A program made the translations under genes and the position numbers. Shown piece after piece: positions 1-7,065 of a stretch of DNA of 14,624 nt (position 1 is the stretch's first letter; each line of letters opens with the position of its first letter). The notes under the pieces are model-generated. The model searched no databases and was not told where the DNA came from. It worked only from the letters and a program-made list of their open reading frames with translations. This stretch comes from Bacillota bacterium (lineage in GTDB: Bacteria > Bacillota > Bacilli > Alicyclobacillales > SLC66), in the NCBI GenBank assembly GCA_021820825.1, contig JAKADD010000018.1:1-14624 (forward strand). The letters are read 5' to 3'.

Positions 1-397
1 AGCGTTTCCGTTCTGTCTCATCAGCGGTTTCCGGGCGCATGAACTGACGGCGCAAAGCCGTATGCGACGCATCCACATGTTCCTGGATAGCCAGTGCAGC
101 ATCCAGAAACTCCTCCACCGCGTCTTTCCCATACTGCATTTCATACGACCGAAATCGTTCCGCACTGGCAGCCATGCTGTCCACGGCGCCGCGTGAGGTG
201 CGTGCGAACATGGCGTTATTTTTGAAGAAATCACAGTGCGCCAACACATGAGCGGACACCAGTTTGTTTTGCACGAGCGAATTGCTGTCCATCAGAAACG
301 CGTAACACGGGTTGGAGTTGATGACCAGTTCGTAGATTCGGCTGAGTCCAAAATCGTAGTCCATTTTCATTCGGTGATAGGCTTTGGCAAACGACCG
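1..397 (-). pseudogene. spoVR: SpoVR family protein, 5'-truncated fragment running off the window edge
   Basis: Read on the minus strand from about 394 down to 2, the frame gives a sequence typical of SpoVR, a protein of unknown biochemical activity needed for proper spore cortex formation in Bacillus. Visible signatures are [55 protein letters not shown] and [16 protein letters not shown], which correspond to roughly residues 60-190 of a protein of about 470. The homology stops abruptly at the serine of SFAKAY. In the intact family this is preceded by an HW-containing segment and about 55 further residues. Here the frame instead reads into unrelated sequence (KCRSSCFR) with no good start codon or ribosome site. 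The N-terminus therefore appears to be deleted. The C-terminal part lies outside the window, so its state is unknown. Family identity is confident; pseudogene status is inferred. Confidence 0.85.
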
Positions 398-446
398 GAA
401 ACATGAAGACCGACACTTCACGGAATAGCATCCGGGAAAAGATACA

Positions 447-794
447 TTGAGGGGAACCGTGTCGTTCCAAGTGACCCACTGGCTCGTAAGGTGTCGCCAG
501 TCTCCGGGCAGAAGCAATACATGTTTTATCGACGATGTTGGAAAAATAGTTTACAATTCATATAACATTTATCTTAGAATAAACAGTGGGTGGGTGGTAG
601 TCACGATTTCATTCCTGTGTGCTTTTGTGGCTGTTCTGTCGATTCTAGTATTTTCAATATATTTACACGAAGGGAAGTTGAAAGGGAAAAGCGCCGTGTT
701 TATGTCTATAATTGTCGCATTCATTTGTAGCGTGTCGTTGTTTTTCTTTGTTGCAGAGATTGTTCATGGGTTCGGAAATGTTGTAGCAAATTAA
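447..794 (+). CDS. Small two-helix membrane protein, hypothetical
   Basis: I do not recognise this protein. The frame is open from a TTG at 447, but the first 45 residues look non-coding. A more plausible start is a GTG near 592, just before the first hydrophobic segment, giving a protein of about 65-70 residues. It has two predicted membrane helices, [18 protein letters not shown] and [18 protein letters not shown], separated by a short charged stretch (HEGKLKGK), and a short tail. No strong ribosome site fixes the start. A possible promoter (TTTACA at 550, TAGAAT at 575, spacing 19) lies inside the long frame, which also favours the shorter product. The DNA is AT-rich compared with the genes to the right. 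It lies between the truncated spoVR and a hairpin at 810-845 that may end its transcript. It could also be a chance frame, although two clean helices argue against that. Confidence 0.4.
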   Translation: MRGTVSFQVTHWLVRCRQSPGRSNTCFIDDVGKIVYNSYNIYLRINSGWVVVTISFLCAFVAVLSILVFSIYLHEGKLKGKSAVFMSIIVAFICSVSLFFFVAEIVHGFGNVVAN

Positions 795-809
795 TACCCT
801 TACAAATTA

Positions 810-845
810 GTATCTCGACTTTTGCAGGGCAAATCAGTCAGATAC
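810..845 (+). terminator. Long imperfect hairpin after the small membrane ORF
   Basis: GTATCT, GACT and TTTGC (810-825) pair with GCAAA, AGTC and AGATAC (829-845), leaving a 3-base loop AGG and small bulges (C at 816, TC at 834-835). This makes a stem of 15 base pairs starting 15 bases after the stop of the upstream ORF. No T-run follows on either strand, so a classical Rho-independent terminator is not certain. An operator or RNA-processing hairpin is possible. It also sits just before a TATAAT at 853-858. Confidence 0.4.
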
Positions 846-852
846 GCGTTGA

Positions 853-858
853 TATAAT
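853..858 (+). promoter_or_regulatory. Possible -10 box upstream of the lipoprotein gene
   Basis: A perfect TATAAT lies 90 bases before the lipoprotein start. No good TTGACA-like hexamer is found 16-18 bases upstream, where the 810-845 hairpin sits instead, so the call is weak. Confidence 0.3.
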
Positions 859-947
859 GTGTTAAAGGGGTGGGAGTTGATGATTCCACAATTTTCACCA
901 AATCCCGGATTATCGGGCAAAACTGATTCCTGAGGGGACGTCGGAAA

Positions 948-1631
948 ATGCAAAGGATCCCTATAATTGCAATGAGTCTCATGATTGTTTTCTGGGGGTT
1001 GGTTGGCTGCGGAGTTTCGACGGCTCCGTCAAAAACTCAGAGTTTGGCGGGGTCGTCGATCACGGGCAAAGGTGGTTCCAATGGTTCCGCTGCTCCAAAT
1101 TTCACCTTGTCCAGGCTTGATAATTTGACGAATTATCAGTATCAGGCGATCATCCAGGGCCCTGGCAAGACCTCCATCACTGGTTTTGTCAATAGCAGAA
1201 CGAATTATCAATTGCAAACCACATTGACAGCTCCCAACAAAAAACCAACTCTTTCTATTACTCGCGAAGTCGACGGAATTCCCTATTTAGATGTTCCCGG
1301 ATTTGGGTGGTTAAAAGGGGCTCCCCTTTCACCGTCTCTTTTCGATTATGCGACATTCACCATGGATGCTTTGGCAAATCCCCACCGGCTCCGTTTCATA
1401 AAAAATGGCGCTATAGCCGGACAGCCTGCCAGGGAATATCGGATTATACCCGCCGATGCACATCGATTATTCACGACGATATGGGTGGAAGATAAAACCG
1501 GCGCCTTACTCGAGTATGTGCAGGCACCCTTGCAACTCCCTGGAAATATCGGTGTCTCAACATCGACCTTCGTCGTTACCCGTGTGGGTGGAGTGCACCC
1601 CTGGACTGTACCCCATCTGGCCGCGACTTAG
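948..1631 (+). CDS. Predicted lipoprotein of unknown function
   Basis: This is a 227-residue protein with a clear lipoprotein signal peptide: MQRIP, a hydrophobic core to residue 19, and a lipobox LVGC with the acylated cysteine at residue 21. It is therefore expected to be anchored to the outer face of the membrane. A low-complexity Ser/Gly/Thr linker (about residues 22-50) is followed by a domain rich in beta-strand patterns (NLTNYQYQAII, ITGFVNSRTNYQLQTTL, REYRIIPADAHRLFTTIWVED). The alternation and size resemble lipoprotein carrier or LppX/LolA-like folds, but no diagnostic motif is visible, so this is only a suggestion. The start is supported by a GAGGGGA ribosome site 12-18 bases upstream. 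The gene seems intact, and its neighbours give no functional hint: a broken hydrolase follows 54 bases later. Confidence 0.85.
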   Translation: MQRIPIIAMSLMIVFWGLVGCGVSTAPSKTQSLAGSSITGKGGSNGSAAPNFTLSRLDNLTNYQYQAIIQGPGKTSITGFVNSRTNYQLQTTLTAPNKKPTLSITREVDGIPYLDVPGFGWLKGAPLSPSLFDYATFTMDALANPHRLRFIKNGAIAGQPAREYRIIPADAHRLFTTIWVEDKTGALLEYVQAPLQLPGNIGVSTSTFVVTRVGGVHPWTVPHLAAT

Positions 1632-1685
1632 AAACCGGTCAAATCATCGGAACAAAGTGAGTTCAGTGGCGGGGAGCGCGGTTTC

Positions 1686-1844
1686 ATGAGCTGTGTATTT
1701 TATGAAGAGAGCAAGGGAACAGGCAGTCCTGTCATCTTCTTACCCGGACTTGGGTGGCCAGGATGGGGTCACTACGTGCATTGGGCGCCGACACCAGTCA
1801 CACCGTTCATTCGCGAATTTTTAATAAAACATGAGGAGTCGTGA
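1686..1844 (+). pseudogene. Alpha/beta hydrolase remnant with large internal deletion
   Basis: A 52-codon frame begins MSCVFYEESKGTGSPVIFLP and continues GLGWPGW, which is the typical N-terminus of an alpha/beta hydrolase (first strands and the oxyanion-hole region after the second strand). It then passes directly into GHYVHW...PFIREFL, which looks like the C-terminal end of the same fold: the GH of the catalytic histidine and the last helix. The missing middle would contain the nucleophile elbow (GxSxG), the acid residue and the cap. The parts are joined in frame, so a short peptide could still be made, but it cannot be an active hydrolase. The family reading of such short pieces is my inference from the motif order. 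The frame starts at ATG without a strong ribosome site (GGGGAGCG lies about 10 bases upstream). Confidence 0.6.
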
Positions 1845-1890
1845 CGCGCACAGGCCTGCAGGATACAACTACACTTTGAAATATGATTTA

Positions 1891-1993
1891 CCCTGTGTGC
1901 TACAGGGCAACAGGTTCATCTGATCCGCGCCAAATGTGTTATAGTTCCATTACACCCTGAATGGACTCCGTCCCTGAGTTTTGCGAAGCAAAA
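1891..1993 (+). other. Series of three small hairpins (structured leader, upstream half)
   Basis: Three separate stem-loops can be drawn. CCCTGT/ACAGGG lies at 1891-1907 with a 5-base loop. AGTTCCATT/AATGGACT lies at 1943-1967 with one bulged T and an 8-base loop. TTTTGC/GCAAAA lies at 1979-1993 with a GAA loop. They lie between the hydrolase remnant and the esterase, contain no plausible gene, and lead directly into the palindrome and long hairpin at 1997-2093. They are probably part of the untranslated leader of the esterase transcript or of a small transposable repeat. Confidence 0.45.
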
Positions 1994-1996
1994 TCT

Positions 1997-2014
1997 CGGC
2001 GCTGCGCAGCGCCG
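1997..2014. repeat. 18-bp perfect GC-rich palindrome
   Basis: CGGCGCTGCGCAGCGCCG reads the same on both strands. It stands 21 bases before the long hairpin in the leader of the esterase gene. It may be an operator-like site, a hairpin in RNA, or part of a repeated element. No copy was noticed elsewhere in the window. Confidence 0.6.
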
Positions 2015-2034
2015 CCAGCAGATGGAAAACTCGT

Positions 2035-2093
2035 TCTGGCGGGATCGTATACCGTGCCGAGGCGAGTTCGGCGCGGTGTGCGATCCCGCCAGA
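2035..2093 (+). ncRNA. 26-bp hairpin in the esterase leader
   Basis: The left arm (2035-2060, beginning TCTGGCGGGATCG) and right arm (2068-2093, ending CGATCCCGCCAGA) are complementary over 26 positions around a 7-base loop GGCGAGT. The outer 13 pairs are perfect Watson-Crick. The inner part needs three G-U wobbles (2048/2080, 2050/2078 and T2055 with G2073), which is the pattern expected if pairing in RNA is conserved. The stem ends 30 bases before the esterase ATG, and no T-run follows, so it is not a simple terminator. A regulatory RNA leader, an mRNA-stabilising stem or a REP/MITE-type repeat are the alternatives. The structure is certain; the role is unknown. Confidence 0.55.
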
Positions 2094-2123
2094 GCAGGCA
2101 CATTGTGTTGGGAGTTGACCACT

Positions 2124-2915
2124 ATGGCACTGATCCATTGCGATTTTTTCTCTGAGACTTTAGGAATCAGCACATCGATGTACGTCATTTTGCCGCAAGA
2201 GACAAGCGGACAGATCGGCATGCGCGGTGTGTCGCGTTCGGACAGGCACCCCACCCTCTACCTTCTGCATGGCATGTCCGACGATCATTCCATCTGGTTG
2301 CGCCGGACCTCCATAGAACGATATGTCGCGCCGCTCGATCTGGCGGTGGTCATGCCAGCCTGCAACCGCAGCTTCTATACAGACATGGCGCACGGCCAGC
2401 GGTATTGGACATTTCTCAGCGAAGAACTGCCTGCCATCGCCCGTTCCTTCTTCCCGCTGTCAGCGGAACGAGACCATAATTTTGCGGCGGGATTATCCAT
2501 GGGCGGTTACGGAGCGATGAAACTGGGTCTGCGCCGCCCAGACAGCTTTGCGGCCGTGGCCAGTCTGTCGGGCTCTCTGCATGTCGCAGGAATGCAGGGT
2601 CGCGTCAATGACGAATGGAGCGACATATTTGGCGCTCCTGACCAGATCGCGGGCAGCGACAATGACCTCTTTGCGGTGGCGCAACGTCTTGCGGCTTCCG
2701 GAGTCACGCCGCCGCGCCTGTATCAGTGCTGTGGAACCGAAGACTTTCTGTATGAGAGTAATATTGCCTTTCGCGATCACTGCCGCGCCCTCGGATTCGA
2801 CTTGACCTATGAAGAGGAGTCAGGAGAGCACGAATGGGGATATTGGGACCGCAAGATTCAGCGTGTGCTGGATTGGTTGCCGCTGCCTCACTCCGACGCC
2901 GTCAGACATGATTAG
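2124..2915 (+). CDS. Esterase, D/FrmB (S-formylglutathione hydrolase / acetylesterase-like) family
   Basis: This 263-residue alpha/beta hydrolase is expected to act in the cytoplasm on short acyl esters. The N-terminus [19 protein letters not shown] is typical of tributyrin esterase and acetylesterase proteins. [13 protein letters not shown] (46-58) forms the oxyanion-hole region. The nucleophile elbow is GLSMGG with Ser125, the acid is Asp207 in CGTEDF, and the base is His236 in GEHEWGYWD, so the triad is complete. The frame is open back to 2022, but the family N-terminus and a GGGAG site at 2110 place the start at 2124; the extra upstream codons lie inside the hairpin. Its stop shares four bases with the convergent sulfatase gene. 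The true substrate is unknown. Beside a carbohydrate operon it could remove acetyl groups from sugars, but this is inference. Confidence 0.9.
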   Translation: MALIHCDFFSETLGISTSMYVILPQETSGQIGMRGVSRSDRHPTLYLLHGMSDDHSIWLRRTSIERYVAPLDLAVVMPACNRSFYTDMAHGQRYWTFLSEELPAIARSFFPLSAERDHNFAAGLSMGGYGAMKLGLRRPDSFAAVASLSGSLHVAGMQGRVNDEWSDIFGAPDQIAGSDNDLFAVAQRLAASGVTPPRLYQCCGTEDFLYESNIAFRDHCRALGFDLTYEEESGEHEWGYWDRKIQRVLDWLPLPHSDAVRHD

Positions 2916-4010
2916 ATGCGCACAGATCTAAAATACTCCGGGTAGCGCTCCCGAAGCCGCTTGGCCGCGTCCGTCCAACCGGCTTCGGCCAGACGTTGTT
3001 CCCATTCCCTCGGACCCAGGTAGCGAAATGGACCCGTGCGCAGAATTTCCTGCATGGGGTCCACGATCTCGCCGTGACGCCGCGCGTTGTCTGCCAGCCA
3101 TTCGGTCAGGCGGTTATCCATCTGCTGCACAATGTCAGCGTGCTCTGCGGCCACATTTCTGGTCTGCTGCGGATCGCTCTGCGGATCGTACAGCACCACC
3201 GGATCAAATTCATAGAGACCGGGGTGATAGGTGCGCAAAAAGTAGTAACGGCTGTCGCGCACCGCCCGTTGGCATGCGTACAGTCCATGTTCGAGCACCA
3301 GATGGTCGCGCGCGCCCTCCTTTTCCGGCGCCCCCAGAGCAGCCGCGAAAGAGACGCCATCCCAGCCAGCCGGACGCGGCAGACCGATCAGGTCAACGAG
3401 CGTTGCCATCACGTCGACATTGTATACGAATTGATCGGAGACTGCGTTTTCCTGAGCCCGTCCGGGAAAGGTCATGATGAGCGGAACGTGGTGCGTGGAT
3501 TCGCTGGCCATGCCGTGCTCCATATAAATGCCCTGTTCGCCAAACGACTCCCCGTGGTCCGCCGTGATCACAAAACAGACATCATCCTCGACGCCCAGTT
3601 CGCGAAAGACATTCAAAATCTCGCCCACATGCCGATCCATGTAGAATACGCCGCCATCGTAACCGCCGACCAACTGTTCAACATCGGCCCTATTGTGCAA
3701 ATGAAGCGGCATTTTGTCCGGAATCGGCCAGTCGAGCGACCAGTGAAAAAACTCCGGTGAACGCGGATGGCTGAGCGAACGCTGTTTCTGAATTTCGTCG
3801 TCGTCCGGAAACGGCAGGCCTGGCTGATCGGCAAACTGCCTCATGTACTCTTCTGGGTACGTGTAGAATCCGTGCGCATCCCAGTACTGGATGTGCAGAA
3901 AATAATCATCCTCCGCTCCAAACTCGCGCAGCCAGGGAATCACATGGGAGTTGACCTCGTCCGCATTTTCATTGCCGCTTTTCAGCGTGAAGTTGTGCAC
4001 CTCATTGCCA
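2912..4010 (-). pseudogene. Sulfatase lacking its catalytic N-terminus
   Basis: About 365 residues of a type I (formylglycine-dependent) sulfatase are recognisable, beginning near VHNFTLKSGNENADEVN. Visible family features are YFLHIQYWDAHG with the active-site His, GGYDGGVFYMDRHVGEIL, and VITADHGESFGEQG, whose Asp-His pair would be metal ligands. The N-terminal 130-150 residues, which carry the CxPSR motif converted to formylglycine and the first metal-binding Asp pair, are absent. The frame stays open to 4141, but the extra residues are an Arg/Gly-rich stretch without homology, partly overlapping the end of the neighbouring oxidoreductase in another frame. No ribosome site or sensible start is seen. 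It is the last gene of the minus-strand operon. The enzyme is very probably inactive. The stop (TAA) overlaps the stop of the convergent esterase. Confidence 0.85.
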
Positions 4011-4088
4011 ACTGGCTGATGATTCCGGCTGCGGCTTCCCGTAACCCGGTTCCCGCAACCCTGCCTTGCTCCCAAAGCCCTGCCCTGT

Positions 4089-5093
4089 TCACGGCTGCCA
4101 CGGCGTGATCGCCACCGGCCGCCCACTCTCGGCAGACTCATAGGCTGCCATCGTCACCTCCAGCGCGCGCAGGCCGTCAAGACCCGTCGCCAGCGTGTCG
4201 GAACGCTGCCTCGAGCGCACGGAGCGCACAAATTCGTCCACCATCCAGAGATCCATATCATCGCCGTAGTAGTCATAGCGGTGCGTGGTCTGTCCGTCTT
4301 CCGCCTCCGCATAGACATGGACGCGCGGCGCAAATGCGTCCAGCGCGAGCACGCCCGTCGTTCCCACCACCTCCAGCGTCACATCCCCCCACGTTGGATA
4401 GGTTTTTAGACGCGACCACGATGGATCCAGCGTGGCAAACACGCCATTTGCGAATCCCAGTGTGAGAATGCCGCAGTCGTCAATGCCGCGGTTATGCACC
4501 CGCTCTGCGATCTCCGCGTACACTTCCACCACGTCGCTCCCGACAATCCATCTCATCAGGTCCGCCACATGCGAAGTGTGATCCATCACGGCTCCGCCGC
4601 CCGAGGCCGCCCTGTCAATAAACCAGCCGCCCGGCATGTACCCGTGGTTGGTTCCCGTCATGGCCAGAATCCGGCCGATCTTGCCCGCGCGGACGAACTT
4701 TCGCAGTTCCGCGGCGGCGCGCACAAAGCGCACCGGCAGCGCCATATAGAACGGCGCGCCTGCCGACTCGGCCGCCTGCACCATGGCCGCCGCATCCGCA
4801 ACGCTCGTTGCAATCGGTTTTTCGCACAATATGGCCACGCCGCGCGCCGCCGCCCGCTCCACACAGCGACGGTGATCCGCGTTGGTTGCGGCGATCAGCA
4901 CCGCGTCGGATTCGTCGAGAAGCGTCTCCATATCACCGCGAAAGAGTACGCCGTGCGCAGCGCAAAACTGTCGTCCACGGCCTGCGTCTTCATCGTAAAC
5001 CCCTGTGACGCTCACATCCTGCAGCGTCTCGATCGCCGACATGTAACTGTGCGCATGCATGTGCGCAGTCGATAGAATTCCTATGCGCGTCAA
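4089..5093 (-). CDS. Gfo/Idh/MocA family oxidoreductase (third copy)
   Basis: This 334-residue NAD(P)-dependent dehydrogenase is related to glucose-fructose oxidoreductase and inositol dehydrogenase. The N-terminal Rossmann domain (about 1-120) carries the family hallmark CEKPI (Lys92). The C-terminal domain has GGGAVMDHTSH, giving the usual catalytic Asp171/His175 pair. The nucleotide loop is odd: it begins IGILSTAHMHA instead of the GxGxxG form seen in its two relatives. The start is a TTG, supported by a G8 tract (5102-5109) with 8-base spacing and by the 24-base gap after the preceding gene. It is the last intact gene of the operon, followed by the broken sulfatase. A role in oxidising or reducing a sugar hydroxyl or keto group is inferred; the substrate cannot be told from sequence. 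Confidence 0.9.
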   Translation of the reverse strand: MTRIGILSTAHMHAHSYMSAIETLQDVSVTGVYDEDAGRGRQFCAAHGVLFRGDMETLLDESDAVLIAATNADHRRCVERAAARGVAILCEKPIATSVADAAAMVQAAESAGAPFYMALPVRFVRAAAELRKFVRAGKIGRILAMTGTNHGYMPGGWFIDRAASGGGAVMDHTSHVADLMRWIVGSDVVEVYAEIAERVHNRGIDDCGILTLGFANGVFATLDPSWSRLKTYPTWGDVTLEVVGTTGVLALDAFAPRVHVYAEAEDGQTTHRYDYYGDDMDLWMVDEFVRSVRSRQRSDTLATGLDGLRALEVTMAAYESAESGRPVAITPWQP

Positions 5094-5101
5094 AACCGCG
5101 T

Positions 5102-5109
5102 CCCCCCCC
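5102..5109 (-). promoter_or_regulatory. G8 homopolymer acting as ribosome binding site
   Basis: On the minus strand the sequence AAAGGGGGGGGA precedes the TTG start of the third oxidoreductase by 8 bases. The eight-G run is both the best ribosome site and a slippage-prone tract, so changes in its length would alter ribosome-site spacing. Confidence 0.5.
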
Positions 5110-5117
5110 TTTGCGTG

Positions 5118-6104
5118 TTACAGATCAACGGGCATTCCGGTCAAGGCCGATTGTTCGACAGCCAACCCGATGCGCAGCGCCTCCAGTGCATCGCGCGCCG
5201 TGACGCTAAACGGTCTGTCCTGGACGATGGCGTCGAGAAAATCTTCGATTTCCAACTGATAGGGGCTCTTGTGGACGTGAGTTCCGGGCACCTGAACGCC
5301 CTGCGTGGTCTCACGCGCGGACAGAGCGGTCGCTTCGTGAAACATCGTGCCCGTTTTGAAGCTGTCATGCTCCAGCAAACCCAGATTGCCAGCCAGTTCA
5401 AAGCGTGTTCCAAACCCCGTGTGGGCCCATGATCCGGTCACATGCGCGATCGCCCCACTCTGAAAGCGAAGCGTGGCCAGAGTCAGTTCGAGCCGATTCG
5501 ACTCACCGTAGGTCGACTTGGCGTACACGCGGGCAACGGGGCCCAGCACCCAGCGCAAGAAATCAAAATCGTGCACCATCAGGTCGACGCTGGTTCCGCC
5601 GCTCCAGTTCCTGTTGGCGTACCAGTCCCGCCAGGTGTCCGACGGCGGAAACGAACCGCCGCGAAACAGTCGGGCGACCGCAACGCGCCCGATCCGCCCC
5701 GCGTCGACCAGTTCCTTCGCCCGCACGTACTCAGGAAAATAGCGCACACAGTGTCCGATCATCAGGCGAACGTCACTCTCTTCACACGCTGCAATCATCG
5801 CTTCGGCATCCGCCAGTGTTCTGGCGATCGGTTTTTCACAGAGAATGTGCTTGCGCTGTTTTGCGATTTCGACCACCAGTTCGCGATGCCAGGGTGTCGG
5901 AACGCATACATGCGCCACATCGAACGTGTTCCAGTCCACCCCGCTCAGACTCTCGCTGTATGAAACCTGCAGATCGGCTGCCAACCGCCTGCCTCGGGCG
6001 TCTGGATCGACCACTCCGACAACAGCGGCGGCAGGCAATCGGCTGTAGATCTCAGCGTGCGTCCGCGCCATAGCTCCGCCGCCAATAATGAGAGCCCGCA
6101 GCAA
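5118..6104 (-). CDS. Gfo/Idh/MocA family oxidoreductase (second copy)
   Basis: This 328-residue dehydrogenase starts at a TTG (MLRALIIGGGAMA). The frame is open a further 23 codons upstream, but AAGGAG at 6114-6119, nine bases before this TTG, and the immediate start of the Rossmann strand fix the start here. GGG (8-10) forms the nucleotide-binding turn. CEKP (89-92) contains the conserved Lys. The stretch SGGTSVDLMVHDFDFLRW has the Asp174/His178 pair and closely follows the inositol-dehydrogenase style of the family. It sits 78 bases after the TIM-barrel gene and 24 bases before the third oxidoreductase, all on the minus strand, so co-transcription is likely. Within the inferred keto-sugar pathway it could be the final reductase or a second oxidant. 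The substrate is not known. Confidence 0.9.
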   Translation of the reverse strand: MLRALIIGGGAMARTHAEIYSRLPAAAVVGVVDPDARGRRLAADLQVSYSESLSGVDWNTFDVAHVCVPTPWHRELVVEIAKQRKHILCEKPIARTLADAEAMIAACEESDVRLMIGHCVRYFPEYVRAKELVDAGRIGRVAVARLFRGGSFPPSDTWRDWYANRNWSGGTSVDLMVHDFDFLRWVLGPVARVYAKSTYGESNRLELTLATLRFQSGAIAHVTGSWAHTGFGTRFELAGNLGLLEHDSFKTGTMFHEATALSARETTQGVQVPGTHVHKSPYQLEIEDFLDAIVQDRPFSVTARDALEALRIGLAVEQSALTGMPVDL

Positions 6105-6182
6105 TCCGATCAGCTCCTTCTCCAGCTCATTTCTCTCGTCCTGCGCTTTCTCTCGTCCAACGCTTTCCCTCAATAGTCGGAA

Positions 6183-7040
6183 TCAGGACTGTTCCAGCAG
6201 AGCCCTGGCATTTTTCAAACCTTCTTCGGAACCCAGGCGACTCTCCTCAAGACCCTCGAATTCCACCGATACGAATCCATCGTACCCGGATCGTTTGATG
6301 GCTGCGACAATCGCGCGCAACCGCACGTCGCCATGACCGATCATCGCTCCGCGCAGAAAATGGCCGCCGGCGGTGGCGAACCAGCCGTGCCCTGGACTTG
6401 ATTGGTCATAGCGCACGTAGAAGTCCTTCAGATGGATCATCGCCGCGTACGGCAAACATTTCCGCACCGCAGCGACTGGATCCTCATCCACGCACAGAAA
6501 ATTGCCCACATCCACTGTCAGACGGAAATTCGGCCGATTGACCTCCTGAACCAGCCGCAACACACGATCGCTGTGCTGCACGAAGTAACCGTGATTCTCC
6601 ACCGTCGTGACGATGCCAAGCGATTGCGCATAGTCCGCCACCCTTTGGCAGGCTTTCACAATCCGGGGCAGATCGTCTTCAAAACGCCAGATGGTCGAGT
6701 CAGCAGGCGGACGCCACGCCACGTCGTGACGCATGAGCGATACGCCCAGCCGTTTTGCGACATCAACCTGACGCAGCACCCGTTCCACTTCCTGTTCGTA
6801 GCCGCCCTCATCGTCCTTGATGAAGTCAGCGCCGATCAGGTAATTGGAGATAGCTATCTTGAGGTGTTGCGCCCGTTCCCGAAACTGATCCGCCCGGTCA
6901 TCCGTCACTTCAAATCCGATTGGAACGATCTCTACGTGCGCGCCGCCTCGCGCTGCGGTCCAGTCGAGTATATCGAGAGGATCCAGCGCCCCGCTCTTGA
7001 TCGCCTGCAACAGACTGTATGTGCTAAGGCCAATCTTCAT
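6183..7040 (-). CDS. Sugar phosphate isomerase/epimerase-like TIM-barrel enzyme (second copy)
   Basis: This 285-residue protein belongs to the xylose-isomerase-like TIM-barrel (AP endonuclease family 2) superfamily, a group of divalent-metal enzymes including epimerases, isomerases, dehydratases and 3-keto-glycoside lyases. The four expected metal ligands are visible: Glu148 (TTVENHG), Asp177 (TVDVGNF), His203 (MIHLKDF) and Glu260 (SVEFEG). The start is placed at ATG 7040 (MKIGLSTYSL): GGGAGG lies 8 bases upstream, whereas the alternative GTG at 7049 overlaps that ribosome site. It follows the first TIM-barrel gene by 25 bases in the same direction. It differs considerably from that neighbour, so the two probably perform different steps on related substrates. 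Isomerisation, elimination or hydration of a keto-sugar are all possible. Confidence 0.88.
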   Translation of the reverse strand: MKIGLSTYSLLQAIKSGALDPLDILDWTAARGGAHVEIVPIGFEVTDDRADQFRERAQHLKIAISNYLIGADFIKDDEGGYEQEVERVLRQVDVAKRLGVSLMRHDVAWRPPADSTIWRFEDDLPRIVKACQRVADYAQSLGIVTTVENHGYFVQHSDRVLRLVQEVNRPNFRLTVDVGNFLCVDEDPVAAVRKCLPYAAMIHLKDFYVRYDQSSPGHGWFATAGGHFLRGAMIGHGDVRLRAIVAAIKRSGYDGFVSVEFEGLEESRLGSEEGLKNARALLEQS

Positions 7041-7065
7041 CCACTTCACCTCCCTGCTGCAAAGC

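Noticed and set aside
404..545. Possible transposase or other gene piece right of the spoVR fragment
   Set aside because: Short frames on both strands (for example a minus-strand frame with [10 protein letters not shown]) look partly protein-like, but none has a start with ribosome site or a family I can name.
1842..1853. Direct repeat TGACGCGCACAG at 1842 and again at 10082
   Set aside because: Twelve bases in GC-rich DNA, with the second copy inside coding sequence of the transporter fragment. No flanking similarity, so probably chance.
2022..2123. N-terminal extension of the esterase
   Set aside because: The extra 34 codons lie in the hairpin region and do not resemble the family; the ATG at 2124 has a ribosome site and the family N-terminus.
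4010..4141. Start of the sulfatase at 4141
   Set aside because: The extra 45 residues are an Arg/Gly-rich stretch without homology that overlaps the end of the third oxidoreductase in another frame; there is no ribosome site.
5405..6073. Long plus-strand open frame opposite the second oxidoreductase
   Set aside because: It is the antisense shadow of a well-supported gene, is rich in Arg/Ser/Pro, and has no ribosome site or family signal. The same applies to the frames at 2996-3760, 4494-5075, 6402-7088 and 8091-8936.
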